From contig NC_080043.1 in NCBI RefSeq assembly GCF_012489685.1, forward strand, positions 48,747,127 through 48,811,126: a stretch of DNA of 64,000 nt, in the 5' to 3' direction. This stretch comes from Lotus japonicus. Taxonomy: Eukaryota > Streptophyta > Magnoliopsida > Fabales > Fabaceae. Positions 54,101 to 64,000 of the stretch are shown in pieces (positions within the stretch are counted from its first letter, which is position 1; every line of letters starts with the position of its first letter). A model generated the notes under the pieces. The model had not been told where the DNA came from, searched no databases, and saw nothing but the letters and a program-made list of their open reading frames with translations. The position numbers and the translations under genes are program-made.

Positions 54101-57100
54101 TCATGGCTTGGAAGAGGAGGGAAGGTTTTCCATTAGATACTTCATGATGGCCTCCATTTTGCTTGATGATTCTGCAATCTGCTTGCTTTGCTCAGTCTTA
54201 GCTTGTCCTTGTTGCTCAACCATCTGAAACAATCGCTGCTGATCATCTTGAATCCTGTCGATCCGGGCAGCTAAAACGGCAACTTCTAGAGCTGGAGCAG
54301 ACGGAGGAACATCTGATGCTTGTTGATGAGTGGCAGCTTCAGCTTCTGAAGTTATAACAGTATCAACGTGAATCGGCCCTTGTTTCAGAACCTCATCAGC
54401 ATCTGCATCTTCCAGAATAACTATACCATCTGTGCTTTCTTCTTCTTCCTCTGCTGAAACCATCTCAACATCCTCTGAGGTACATTCAGAGACAACACAT
54501 GATCTTTCAGCCATAGCTCGTCTCAGAGGCTCACACACCTTGTGCAACACTCTCTGCCTCTGCTCATAGGCCCTCTCAGATGCATCATGAACTCTGAGTC
54601 TTTTCTCCCTGCTAAGCTGCTTCTGAAGTTCATAACCTTTTCCTTCTGACCAACTCTCAAATGCAGACCATAGACTATCAACAAGAGAAGCATCAAACTG
54701 ATTATCAGTTACCTGATACAGCCAGTTCACCCTTCTGATTGCTTCTGCAGAAAACTCCTGAATGAGTTGAGGAAGACTCTGAGGGAGGAAAGAGGTGGCC
54801 AGTGTCAGAACAGGCTGAGGAGTTCTGGCAGCATTGGAGCTCGAAGCATTTGATTCTTCCATGTGTTCAGTAGGAATGGAATCAATCTCATGATCCTTCT
54901 CGACGCCTGAGTGATCTGATTCATCCATATGCTCAGCTTCAGAGATAGTATCTGGCCTTTGCCTTGAGGTGACAGTCTTCTCAGGTGAAGTGAAACTCAG
55001 ATCCTGTGAGTTGACTGCTGAGTAATTGGAAAAGGATACATAGGAGGTCTCAGCAGCGTCTGGAATCCGATCTTCAAAATTGGAAGCAATTTGTTGAAGA
55101 GGCTTCACATTGAAAGGCGGCTCAAGGATTTGGACATCATCATCTTCCTTCTCTTTCTCAGCAGGGATCTCACCAGTCTGGGTTATGAGAAAGGTGTGTG
55201 GAGTAGATGCTGGCTTGGAAGTGAATTGCTGAACTAAGGTCTTTAGAGTTGCCTCACTTTGAATAATGCCTTGAATGAAGGAATTTAAGGGAGGTACTGG
55301 TTCAGTTGGGATGGATGTGGAAGAGGTGTAAATTGGAATGGAAGGAATGTCTGTGGTAGCTGTTTGGATGGTTGAAATAGGAGCTTGAGGTTCAGCTTGT
55401 GTGTGAGTTTGTGTTTCAGGTTGAGTGGGTGCTGTTTGGGTTAAGGTGGGCATGGAAGTAGATATAGGCAGGGGTTGTTCAGGTACAACTACTAAAGCAG
55501 AATCAGAATTAATGCTTTCAGTAATTACCTTAGCATGGCTTCTGATAGGTGAGGTTCTGGTGAGTTGGACAGCCCTTGCTGGATCAGAAGTTCTTTTAGA
55601 TCTTCTTTCACGTTGTACTTCTGAAGCAGATTCAGAAGCTTGTTCTGCAACTGTCTCTTTCTGCTGAAGGGGACCTTTCAGAGGCAGCTTTCTTCTTCTT
55701 ACCAAGTGTACCTCATCAGAATCTGTGGATTCTTCAGCCTCTGAGGAGTCTCTTATACCCTGAATTACATTCTGGATGATCTCATGGTCATCCTGCTCAT
55801 CTTCCTCTTCCTCAAGAATGATTTTGCGTCTCTTAGCCAGAGGCCTGTCTTCATCTTCAGTTTCCTCACTTGAGAAGTCTTCCCATGTGTCTTCTGAGCT
55901 TTCAGAATCAGACATTTGTTGCTGTTGAGTTGAGGTTCTCTTCAGAGACCTTTCAGAAGATGCTTCCCTGATGATCACGGTCTTGGAAGCAGCCTTCTTC
56001 TTTGCAGGTTCCTCTATCAGAATCCCTTTGCCCTTAGGATCTGAGGGCTTGCTGCTTGTTGCTCTTCTGGATTTCCTGGTAGTCAGCTTTGGAGGACTTT
56101 CAGGAAGGGTGTTAACGAATTCTGTAAGGGTGATAGGATCTCCTTGTCTTCTGAGCATCCTTACATATTCCAGAATGCATGCTGGATTGTCCTTCTTGGA
56201 CCAAATAGGAAAGTCATCAATGGGGTAATTCCTCTGACGAACTTCATCAGAAGTGTCTTCTTTGGGAGCTACTTTGATCTTCTCAATGATCTGCATTTTC
56301 TTTAACTTTGTGCCATTGAGGGTATCACCAACTATCGTGGCCAGATCTTCGTGAAGTTCAAGATCTGATAGAGTCTTAACAAGCTTGTTTTGGACGAAGA
56401 TATCTGACAGTAGCCTTCCATACGGAATGTAGGAGATGAATCTCTTGTTCTCAGAACCAGTTGTGGTCCTTGATTTTTCCACACACTCCTTCAGATAATT
56501 GAAAAGAAGGAATGGCAGACATATAAGCTCACCAGTTGAAATGTAGTACATGATTACCTTCTGAGTTGCATTCAGGTAATCAGTTCCTCCAGTTCTAGGG
56601 TGAATGCAGTGCATGAAGATCTTTTGCCAAATCTTCATCTCAGACTTCAAGTCCTTAAAGCTGTACTTGGTTTTCTCGTAAGACCAGTTATCATAGAGCG
56701 CCTTGTTGACAACGGTCCTCATTCCAGCGACATTTGCTTCAACATTCTTGATCCTTTTTCCCTCCTGGAACTTCATACCCAGCAGCTTTGCAATAGATTC
56801 TTCAGAGATCACAATTTTCTTGCCCAGTACATGGGAGACGACGTAGTAGTCATTGCACACTGCATTTTTCCAGAACTCGATAACCAATTTGTGATAGATT
56901 GGACCAACGAGCCTGTTGAAGTACCCAGACCATCCTTGCAACTCGACTTGGTTCCTGATATCAAACCCTTGTTGAGCAAGATTATCAAAATCAACTCTTG
57001 CTTCGCAGCACACATTCAGTTCTTCCACTTTCTTTGCACAGGTGACTACATTTGGTGCATTCAGAATCTTCTGAGCTTCCTCGAATCTTTGCTTCTCCTG

Positions 57101-57163
57101 ATCTTTTGCAGTTTGTGTGGTAGCAGCAGAAACATTCACCTTAGGTTTCCTTGGTTTACCCAT
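54101..57163 (-). CDS. SIRE B envelope-like ORF, 1020 aa, intact
   Basis: Starts at ATG 57163 (MGKPRKPKVNV) and runs uninterrupted. The first about 330 residues look globular (GWSGYFNRLVGPIYHKLVIE, KIWQKIFMHCIHPRTGGTDY, VIMYYISTGELICLPFLLFN). Then come a Lys/Arg and acidic Ser-rich region (SESSEDTWEDFSSEETEDED followed by KRRK), a long Ser/Thr/Pro/Gln-rich linker (about 520-800), and a helical C-terminus with a coiled-coil-like end (RIDRIQDDQQRLFQMVEQQG). ORFs in this position of SIRE elements are usually called envelope-like. I see no signal peptide and no convincing membrane span, so a viral-envelope role is doubtful. The N-terminal region resembles the plant-transposon accessory domain. 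Location and function are unknown; the basic clusters could direct it to the nucleus. Confidence 0.75.
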   Translation of the reverse strand: MGKPRKPKVNVSAATTQTAKDQEKQRFEEAQKILNAPNVVTCAKKVEELNVCCEARVDFDNLAQQGFDIRNQVELQGWSGYFNRLVGPIYHKLVIEFWKNAVCNDYYVVSHVLGKKIVISEESIAKLLGMKFQEGKRIKNVEANVAGMRTVVNKALYDNWSYEKTKYSFKDLKSEMKIWQKIFMHCIHPRTGGTDYLNATQKVIMYYISTGELICLPFLLFNYLKECVEKSRTTTGSENKRFISYIPYGRLLSDIFVQNKLVKTLSDLELHEDLATIVGDTLNGTKLKKMQIIEKIKVAPKEDTSDEVRQRNYPIDDFPIWSKKDNPACILEYVRMLRRQGDPITLTEFVNTLPESPPKLTTRKSRRATSSKPSDPKGKGILIEEPAKKKAASKTVIIREASSERSLKRTSTQQQQMSDSESSEDTWEDFSSEETEDEDRPLAKRRKIILEEEEDEQDDHEIIQNVIQGIRDSSEAEESTDSDEVHLVRRRKLPLKGPLQQKETVAEQASESASEVQRERRSKRTSDPARAVQLTRTSPIRSHAKVITESINSDSALVVVPEQPLPISTSMPTLTQTAPTQPETQTHTQAEPQAPISTIQTATTDIPSIPIYTSSTSIPTEPVPPLNSFIQGIIQSEATLKTLVQQFTSKPASTPHTFLITQTGEIPAEKEKEDDDVQILEPPFNVKPLQQIASNFEDRIPDAAETSYVSFSNYSAVNSQDLSFTSPEKTVTSRQRPDTISEAEHMDESDHSGVEKDHEIDSIPTEHMEESNASSSNAARTPQPVLTLATSFLPQSLPQLIQEFSAEAIRRVNWLYQVTDNQFDASLVDSLWSAFESWSEGKGYELQKQLSREKRLRVHDASERAYEQRQRVLHKVCEPLRRAMAERSCVVSECTSEDVEMVSAEEEEESTDGIVILEDADADEVLKQGPIHVDTVITSEAEAATHQQASDVPPSAPALEVAVLAARIDRIQDDQQRLFQMVEQQGQAKTEQSKQIAESSSKMEAIMKYLMENLPSSSKP

Positions 57164-57589
57164 GATTCTTAGAGGATGAGGTTTTAGGGTTCAGAGAAAG
57201 GGGAAATGTTGGAGGGAGAAGTATGAATGAATGCAATGCACACGGGAGTTTCAAAACCGTAAGTGTAAGTGAGTGGGAGATCGTGTGTGACAGTGCATAT
57301 AGTGGGTTTAATGGTAACCGTTGACAGTTTTTCTAAGAAATTAAAGGCAAAATCAACGGTTATAAAATATATAGTCTGAAAATAGCATAGTAGAGGAGAG
57401 TAGACGTCATCATTATAGAAGATATACCACGCGACTCAAGGAACTATGTCACAAATGAAGTGACACGTGTATTGTTGTCTACCACAGAAGTTTAACCAAT
57501 GGGTTAAGTGCTTCTGATTGAGTAACTTCTAAAGGAGGTAACATCTGATGACTTCAGAAGTACCAGGGTCAGAAGTTCTGAAGAAAACC

Positions 57590-59395
57590 TTACTCTGGAC
57601 AAAAATCCATGTTCAGGTTTTCAAGAATAAATAGAAACCTATCTTCTGCTAAGGGCTTAGTAAAAATATCTGCCCATTGATGGTCAGTATCAACATACTC
57701 TAATGATAGAGTGCCCTTCTGAACATGATCACGAATATAATGATACTTTACCTCTATATGCTTTTCTCTTGAGTGTAGAATGGGATTCTTGCTGAGTGAG
57801 ATAGCAGCTGTGTTGTCACAGTAAATAGGGACCTTCTTCAGAGACAAGCCATAGTCCTCTAGATGATTCTTCATCCATATGGTTTGTGTACAACAAGTGA
57901 CAGCTGAGACATACTCTGTTTCAGCAGTTGATAGAGCAATTGTGTAATGTCTTTTGCTTAACCAAGATACAAGATTTGCTCCAAGAAAATGATAGCTTCC
58001 AGAAGTGCTTTTCCTTTCCACTCTGTCTCCAGCAAAGTCAGCATCACAAAAACCTGAAAGTGTATACTCTGATGTTTTTCTATACATCAAGCCAAGGTTA
58101 GTGGTTCCTTTCAGATATTTGAGGATCCTCTTAACAGCAGTTAAGTGAGTCTCTTTAGGATCTGATTGGAATCTAGCACAGAGATGCACACTAAACAATA
58201 TATCAGGTCTAGAGGCAGTTAAGTAAAGGAGAGAGCTTATCATTCCACGATAGAGCTTCTGACAAACCTTAGAGGAAACTTCCTCTTTCTCAAGAATGCA
58301 TGTGGGATGCATTGGAGTCTTAGAGATGTTGCAGTCACTCATGTTGAACTTCATCAGAAGTTCCAAGGTGTACTTCTTCTGATGGATATAGGTGACTCCT
58401 GGTCGTTGATCTATTTGAATTCCCATGAAGTATTTAAGTTCTCCCATCATGCTCATTTCAAATTCAGCCTGCATTAACTTAGAAAATTCCTTGCACAAGG
58501 AGGGATTAGCAGAACCAAAAATGATATCATCAACATAAATCTGAACTATAAGAATGTCATTCTTATAGGTTTTGCAGAAAAGAGTTTCTTCACCTTTACC
58601 CCTTACGAACTCATTCTGTAGAAGAAAGGAGCTGAGCCTTTCGTACCACGCTTTGGGAGCTTGTTTCAATCCATAGAGTGACTTCTTGAGCTTGTAGACA
58701 TGCTCTGGATGTTTGTCATCTTCAAAGCCAGGAGGTTGCTTGACATACACTTCCTCTGAAATGTAGCCATTGAGGAAGGCACTTTTGACGTCCATCTGAT
58801 GGAGAATGATGTTGTGATTTACTGAGAAGGAGATCAGTAGCCTTATAGCTTCAAGCCTTGCTACAAGAGCAAAGGTCTTAGTGTAATCAATTCCCTCTTG
58901 TTGACTGTAGCCTTGAGCCACCAGTCTTGCCTTGTTTCTTGTTACTTCTCCTATTTCATTCAGTTTGTTTCTGAATACCCACTTAGTTCCTATGACATGG
59001 AAATCTTTGGGTTTGAGCATTAAGGTCCATACATCATTCTTGGTGAACTGATCTAGCTCTTCTTGCATTGCCAGAATCCAGCCTTTGTCTTCAAGAGCTT
59101 CATCAACTGATTTGGGCTCAATGAGAGAAACAAGTCCCTTCAGACTCAGAAGAGTTTCTTCTGAAGGTTTGAGCATAGACCTGGTTCTGACGGGAGCATC
59201 TTTGTTGCTAATGATCAGTTCTTCTGGATGAGAAGCAACTATTCTTTTCTTCTTCTGAAGTTGATCAGAAGTTGTTGGAGCATCTTCATATGCTGCTCCA
59301 GTCTCGTGGTTAAAACCTCCTTCACACGAATGCTCTACAAAACCCAAAATTCCTTCAACTGAACCTCGGAGAAAACAAAGCAGAAATCCAAACAA
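57590..59395 (-). CDS. SIRE B reverse transcriptase and RNase H (5'-truncated pol)
   Basis: A 601-codon frame ending DFCPE and stop. True copia text begins about residue 20-40; the first residues (MFGFLLCFLRG) come from adjoining DNA. It contains WVFRNKLNEIGEVTRNKARL, QMDVKSAFLNGYISEEVYVK, the YVDDIIFGS active site near residue 270, and RNase H with FCDADFAGD, AETEYVSAV and ADIFTKPLAEDRF. It copies RNA to DNA in intact elements. Gag, protease and integrase should precede it but are missing, so the element is not autonomous. The RT and RNase H motifs are all intact. Confidence 0.85.
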   Translation of the reverse strand: MFGFLLCFLRGSVEGILGFVEHSCEGGFNHETGAAYEDAPTTSDQLQKKKRIVASHPEELIISNKDAPVRTRSMLKPSEETLLSLKGLVSLIEPKSVDEALEDKGWILAMQEELDQFTKNDVWTLMLKPKDFHVIGTKWVFRNKLNEIGEVTRNKARLVAQGYSQQEGIDYTKTFALVARLEAIRLLISFSVNHNIILHQMDVKSAFLNGYISEEVYVKQPPGFEDDKHPEHVYKLKKSLYGLKQAPKAWYERLSSFLLQNEFVRGKGEETLFCKTYKNDILIVQIYVDDIIFGSANPSLCKEFSKLMQAEFEMSMMGELKYFMGIQIDQRPGVTYIHQKKYTLELLMKFNMSDCNISKTPMHPTCILEKEEVSSKVCQKLYRGMISSLLYLTASRPDILFSVHLCARFQSDPKETHLTAVKRILKYLKGTTNLGLMYRKTSEYTLSGFCDADFAGDRVERKSTSGSYHFLGANLVSWLSKRHYTIALSTAETEYVSAVTCCTQTIWMKNHLEDYGLSLKKVPIYCDNTAAISLSKNPILHSREKHIEVKYHYIRDHVQKGTLSLEYVDTDHQWADIFTKPLAEDRFLFILENLNMDFCPE

Positions 59396-60867
59396 AATCG
59401 ATTAGCTCGATCACAATACAGCTAATTAACGATAGACAAAGCATTAAAGCTTCAGAATACAACAATCGGATACGAAAAGACAAGTTTTCGAAAACGAAAA
59501 ACTCCCCCCCCCTTGGAATAGCTCTCGGTCATAAAGGGAAAAGAGCTCCGGCTCTTTTTCTTCGATCTAATCAGTTTACAAGGTAGTTTTAGGGTAAAAC
59601 TAAGGCAAAGAAACTGTCGGAAAAATTTTCGGACAATCGGATCGAAATACGGCTGTTCAGGGGCGTTTTGGTCCAAAATAAAAGCTCAAAACCTCAAAGT
59701 TATCACTTCGGAAAACAAATTTGACAGCAATGATCCTAACGACATTCGTAACAACTAATCCTAAAGGCACGAAGTCAGATTACGACTTTTCGACAGTAAA
59801 GTTTCGAAATGTGCGCCAAAAAGGGTTTTGAAACAGTTTTTCAGATCTTGGACAACTCGATCCATATCGGCGAATACCGACGAAGGTTCTAGGCTCTTGG
59901 GCACGTAGAGAACATACCCCAACAGAGAAATCAGGAAAAACGGACAGTTTTACAAAAAGCTCGAAACTTTGAGCACAGAAACGACTATAGAAAACAGTAG
60001 AAACGATGATCAGAGGTAAGAATCAAGCTAGTTACCTCGATACCTTGAAGTAGGAAAGAACTGCGCGAAGATCGGTCAAGTTTCGGCGAAAATCTCCTCT
60101 CCCTTTTCTCTCCTTGAACCGCGGCCCCAAATGGAAGAAAATGAAGATATTTTGATTTTTCAGCTATTTATAGGAAGGTGAAATCGCGGGAAAATGAAAA
60201 TTTCGCGATTCCGATTTTTTGCAGCACGTTCATCGATGAACTCTAAGAGAGATTCTGGCGACAGAATTCCAGAACTCAAAACAAATCTCTAACATTTGGG
60301 AAAAACGATATCTAAAATCCCAAAAGCGGTGTAAGTTAATCTGTCCCGAAAAACTACTTTTTGCTGTGAATGTCGGACGACAAAACTTTGTTCTGGAGAA
60401 AGATTGGAAACGTCGAAACAAATCTGGAAAAGCGGACGGAAACTTCGTTAGAAGTCCCGAATAGAAAAATTCTTCATCCAGTGATTGAATCTAGGGTTTC
60501 GAAGCGAAGAAATTAGCGTCGTCGGACTTCCGAAAAGTGAATACTATCGTGCGTACAGTCCAGGGTTCCAAAATGAAACACTGGTCGAAGGAAAAATAAA
60601 GAGAACCTTTAAATTTCCCAAGGATTCTAAATCTCACTTAATACGTTGCTTTAAAAGCGAAATTAGCCTATTCTGGACACGCTCGCCATAAGGCAAGTGT
60701 GCAGACGACTCGCACTAATTCCTAAAACAACCAAGGAACAATCCTCCAGCAATTCCTGAACTTTCGTCTTCAATAATCTTTCCCAAAAATCAAACTCCTG
60801 TCACGCTTACACTGATTCTACGCGTGAGTCGGAAAATTAAACTTGTTCTGTAAATCCAGGTCTTACA
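59346..60867 (-). repeat. Truncated 3' LTR of the second Tekay element
   Basis: It starts on the minus strand with TGTAAGACCTGG at 60867. It is related to the array LTR: both have CTATAAATAGC and a CCAAGGGGGGG stretch next to a GAGAGCTAT. Only about 1.5 kb remains, so the LTR ORF region is lost. The left edge, where SIRE B begins, is placed to within about 50 bp. Confidence 0.7.
60165..60172 (-). promoter_or_regulatory. TATA box in the second Tekay LTR
   Basis: TATAAATA on the minus strand, same context as in the array LTRs. Confidence 0.6.
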
Positions 60868-60911
60868 ATACTCCCCTCCAAAAAGAAAGTTTTGTCCTCG
60901 AAACTCAGAGT

Positions 60912-61241
60912 TCTGTGAAAAGTCCGGGATACAGTTCCTTGATCTTGTCTTCCAATTCCCATGTAGCATTGCCCGTCTCCTTGTTTCTCATAACCTTTAC
61001 TTAAGCAATCTATTTTCCCCTTAACTGTTTCACTTTTCTATCCCCCACTGCTAACTGTTGGCGTCTCAAAAGACAAACCATCATTCAACTTCATGTCGTC
61101 TGGCTCGATCACTTGCGTCGGATCTCTGCTTGAAATGATACCGGTTGGAACTCCGTGCAGTCGCACAATCTTGGCCACTTGCTTCTTTACTTTCGGTCGT
61201 CCGAAATTCTTCTTAAACTTGGTACATCTCTGCCATTTCAA
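60912..61241 (-). pseudogene. Integrase scrap and chromodomain-like tail, second Tekay element
   Basis: The minus strand reads AKIVRLHGVPTGIISSRDP and then, without the middle of the core, TQVIEPDDMKLNDGLSFETP. It continues in other frames to ATWELEDKIKELYPGLFTEL near 60915-60975. So the core between the second Asp region and the C-terminal tail is deleted, at nearly the same place as in the array but with a different end point. Confidence 0.7.
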
Positions 61242-62285
61242 AGTAAATACTCAACTTGTCCTCGTGATCTTCATCTACAGTCCATTATTATCGTCCCCTT
61301 GGAAACCGCTAGTCCATTAAAACACCTCCAACTTCGTAACTATCTTTACACACACCAAGAAATCAATCTTCTACTTAGTCACCATTTGAATTAAAACTCG
61401 ACTTATGTCCTTATTCCTTGTCCTTCACTAATCTTATCCCCTTCAACATCAATTTATCAACAACTTATAAGATAATCCTCCTCTTAATATCTAACAATCC
61501 ATTATTATCGTCTTCGTCCTCAAAACTTTCCTCACTCCAACCAATTTGCACTTACTGAAATCCCCTAACACTTCGCATAAATCGAGACTTATCCTCTAGA
61601 AGATCAAATCATAACTATACCTCAAGGGTCTTAACTAGTCATTTTATCATCTGATCCTTCAACCTTCTGAGATTTAACTACTATTGTAACCGCTAACACC
61701 ATTAAATCTCTTATTCGTACATGATTTTCAACTCCCGAAGTCAATCTTAACCCTAGATTCTCATTCAACTTAGCAAAATTCACTTGCTAACTCCAGCATG
61801 CATCACCGAAATCCCATAGCAAAGTTCCATTCACTCTTAAACTCTACGAAACTTGTCCAAATATAAAAACCTCAAGTACTCATCTTAATACTAACACTTT
61901 TCTTTCTATAACTTGATCATCCTCCAATCAATCCAATAATTAGTCTCTCGATCAGAACCTAACAAGACTTCATGTCTCACGCGTTCGTGATCAAATCGAT
62001 TGGCTTAAAATCTAAACCTTCACTAAGTTTGGACCTCTAATATCCTTCAACTCTCCAACACTTTTTAAATGAATATTCATTTCTTAAAGCTACAACTCCT
62101 GCCCAAGGAAAATCAATTACTTAACACGAACTTTCCTCCCAAACCCGAGACTAATCCTCGATCGATTCAAATTCATCTTACACATCCTTCTATCAAAGTC
62201 CATGACCAGCTGTGATTCCGAATATCACCCCTCAATATTAGGTTGATCAGGCCTAATACATCGAAGGTGGAAATTTAGAAAAACC
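61242..62285. other. About 1 kb with no recognised feature inside the second Tekay element
   Basis: It lies where the rest of RNase H and the integrase zinc region should be, but no pol motif was found in any frame. The composition is AT-rich with many CTTAA/ATCTTA and CCATTATTATCGTC words (61284 and 61499). It may be an insertion or very decayed interior. Confidence 0.4.
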
Positions 62286-63222
62286 CACTGGAACAGACAA
62301 TGAGTTCCTATCCTTCAGTAGTCACAAATATCCTGATATTACATCCCAAGCCTTGATACGAAGCATCACAGTAGACCTCATATGGTTCCTCCGGTTGTGG
62401 CAAAATAAGCACAGGTGACGTCGTCAACCGTTCCTTCAGTGTCTGAAACTTGATTCACACGCCTCAGTCCATGCAAAAGGTTGATCCTTCCTCGTTAGTT
62501 GAGCCAAAGGTCCAACAATCTTGGCAAATCCCTCAATGAAGCGTCTATAATATCCAGCTAAACCCACAAAACTTCTGATCTCAGTCACTGTCTTTGGTTG
62601 CTCCCAAGCCAAAACAGTCTCTACTTTCGTTGGGTCCACAACTATGCCCTTCTTTGAGATAACATGACCTAAGAAATTGACTTCCTCCAGCCAGAATTCA
62701 CACTTGGAAGGGTTCGCATACAATTTTTTTTCTCTCTCAACACTTGTAAAACTTGACGCAAATGTTCTTCATGTTCCTTCGCGTCCTTTGAATAGTTCAG
62801 TATGTCATCAATAAACACGACCACAAACTGATCTAAGAATTCATGAAAGATGCGGTTCATGTAATCCATGAAAACTGCTGGTGCATTCGTCACTCCAAAC
62901 GGCATCACTAGGTACTCGTAGTGTCTATAGCGAGTTCCGAAAGCAGTCTTCGGTATATCCTCAGTCTTCACCCTGATCTGATGATAGCCTGACTTCAAGT
63001 CTATCTTGGAAAATACGGCAGCCCCTCGTAATTGATCCATCAAATCATCTATCCTCGGTAACGGGTATCTGTTCTTGATCGTCGCCTTATTCAGTTGTCG
63101 ATAATCCACACACAATCTCGACCTTCCGTCTTTCTTCTTGACTAAAAGCACTGGCGCTCCCCACGGTGAAACACTTGGTCGAATGAATCCCTTTGTTGAA
63201 AGATCCTTTAACGACTCCGCTT
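62286..63222 (-). pseudogene. Reverse transcriptase and RNase H start, second Tekay element
   Basis: The frame runs from [20 protein letters not shown] near 63222 through [40 protein letters not shown], and [11 protein letters not shown] (array: FIDDILIYS). A frameshift near 62720 leads to [20 protein letters not shown], and another near 62440 to the start of RNase H (YCDASYQGLGC) before similarity is lost near 62290. Confidence 0.8.
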
Positions 63223-63560
63223 CAAAACTAAACGCCCTAAAATCCTACGTATCGTACCCATAAGGAATCTCCCTGATCCTAGCTTCCTTATCGACGCATC
63301 GGTAAAACAACTCCCTAGCTCAGCGTGCTATTCTAGACCTCGTGTAACCTCTATAGTTAAATCACGAGCAACTTCGAATAAGGTCCTACTAGGGATAATA
63401 ATCATAAGATCATAGTCTAAGTAGTAAATACAAGTTAGGCGCGTCACACTCGTTTCGAAGATAAAGGAGTAAGTTATTTCTAGAATAAGAAAATAGTTAA
63501 AACCTTACCATCGTCCCCACGTTCTTCCTCGTTCAACTCCTCAACTCTTGCACCCTCCCT
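63223..63560. other. Unrecognised segment in place of protease
   Basis: Between gag and reverse transcriptase, where the protease should lie, about 340 bp has no protein match. On the minus strand it begins GATGGTAAGG and ends TTTGAAG, which could pass for intron borders, but this is more likely replaced or inserted DNA. Confidence 0.35.
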
Positions 63561-64000
63561 GGTGTGAACCTATTCCTCTGCAGCAAGTTGTTTTCCTTTC
63601 CCAGCATGCCCTGATGATTCGCCCTTGGGTGCCTTGCAATCTATGAGGAAATGTCCCGGTTGGTTGCAATTGAAGCATAGACTTCCCTTGATCTTGCACC
63701 TACTGGCATAGTGCCCACTTTCCTGCACCTGTAACACGTCACTGTTTTCCCCGAAGTCTTGTTTCCTGTCCCTCCGGTAGCATCATTCCCTTTCATCTTA
63801 CCGTCAGACGTTCCCTCCTGGAGTGTCTTGCAGTTCACAGCTTGATGCCCCTCTCGGTTACACTTGAAGCATCTTCGTCCAGTCACGGAGCACTTGTTAG
63901 CAAATTGCCCAAACTTTCCACAACGAAAACATGTCACACCTTTATCTCCAACTGGCTTCCCTCCAGTATCAGCAGTCGTTGGTTCGTACGCTCTTGAGAT
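63561..64000 (-). pseudogene. gag C-terminus with four zinc-knuckle motifs, second Tekay element
   Basis: The minus-strand frame enters from the window edge. Knuckle 1 is CFRCGKFGQFANKC, with Gln where the zinc-binding His should be. Knuckle 2 is CFKCNREGHQAVNC. After a Gly/Lys/Thr-rich linker, knuckle 3 begins CYRC and, after a one-base shift, continues ESGHYASRC. Knuckle 4 is CFNCNQPGHFLIDC. The array gag has two such motifs. A stop follows near 63570. Knuckles bind the element's RNA. Confidence 0.75.

Larger units (their letters stand above)
51579..59345 (-). mobile_element. SIRE-type copia element B, 5' part missing
   Basis: Minus-strand order: reverse transcriptase and RNase H (59395-57590), envelope-like ORF (57163-54101), small ORF (53854-53438), polypurine tracts, 3' LTR (52814-51579). 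All three frames are intact. Gag, protease, integrase and the 5' LTR are missing: near 59345 the sequence changes to a Tekay-type LTR. The left end is inserted in a Tat gag frame. Confidence 0.85.
59346..64000 (-). mobile_element. Second Tekay-type element, heavily deleted, runs off the window
   Basis: Minus-strand order: gag zinc knuckles (64000-63561), reverse transcriptase (63222-62436), start of RNase H, integrase scrap and tail (61241-60912), then a 3' LTR (60867 to about 59346) cut by SIRE B. The protease, most of RNase H and most of integrase are missing. LTR start TGTAAGACCTGG and the preceding GAGGACAAAACTTTCTTTTT tract are related to the array but clearly diverged. Confidence 0.8.

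Overview
This window looks like a repeat-rich stretch of a flowering-plant nuclear genome, most likely a papilionoid legume. That is an inference from the style of the retroelements and the kinase; no marker fixes the species. Only one ordinary host gene is visible: the kinase-domain part of an LRR receptor-like kinase (exons between 5533 and 7324, + strand). Almost everything else is transposable-element DNA, much of it nested. A run of exactly 100 N (28447-28546) is a scaffold gap.

Layout. 1-939: repetitive flank with a 52-bp tandem repeat and a CGGGTT/CCCGAA tract. 940-4801: a degraded Ty3/gypsy element (+, Reina-like chromovirus) cut off inside integrase. 5533-7324: the kinase gene, with a MITE-like insert in its last intron. 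8141-8296: a second MITE candidate. 8758-about 11330: a dead hAT transposon. 11335-15345 and 15640-17687 (resuming at 39504-40781): two Athila-like gypsy remnants, both on the minus strand. 17688-39503: a + strand Tekay/Del-type gypsy array with the order LTR, interior, LTR (holding the gap), interior, LTR. It sits inside the second Athila-like remnant. 41284-41999: a + strand SIRE relic. 42908-44459: minus-strand gypsy pol tail plus a long LTR fragment carrying an unusual array of hairpins. 44460-50470 and 51579-59345: two minus-strand SIRE (Ty1/copia) elements, each missing its 5' part, separated by a + strand Tat/Ogre-type gag fragment. 59346-64000: a second Tekay-type element on the minus strand, heavily deleted.

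Points of most interest. (1) Seven tandem stem-loops at 44034-44243 with nearly invariant loops and stems that change on both sides together. (2) A 139-codon ATG-started ORF inside all three complete-enough Tekay LTRs, with a decayed relative in a different LTR family. (3) A small 138-aa ORF kept intact in both SIRE copies downstream of a 1020-aa 'envelope-like' ORF that shows no obvious membrane segment. (4) The two Tekay interiors share the same stops, frameshift and integrase deletion, so the array probably grew by recombination between LTRs rather than by two insertions. (5) The LTR sequences on either side of the gap overlap but differ, so the gap may hide another unit.

All repeat boundaries and family names come from reading motifs and comparing copies by eye. 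No alignment or database search was run.
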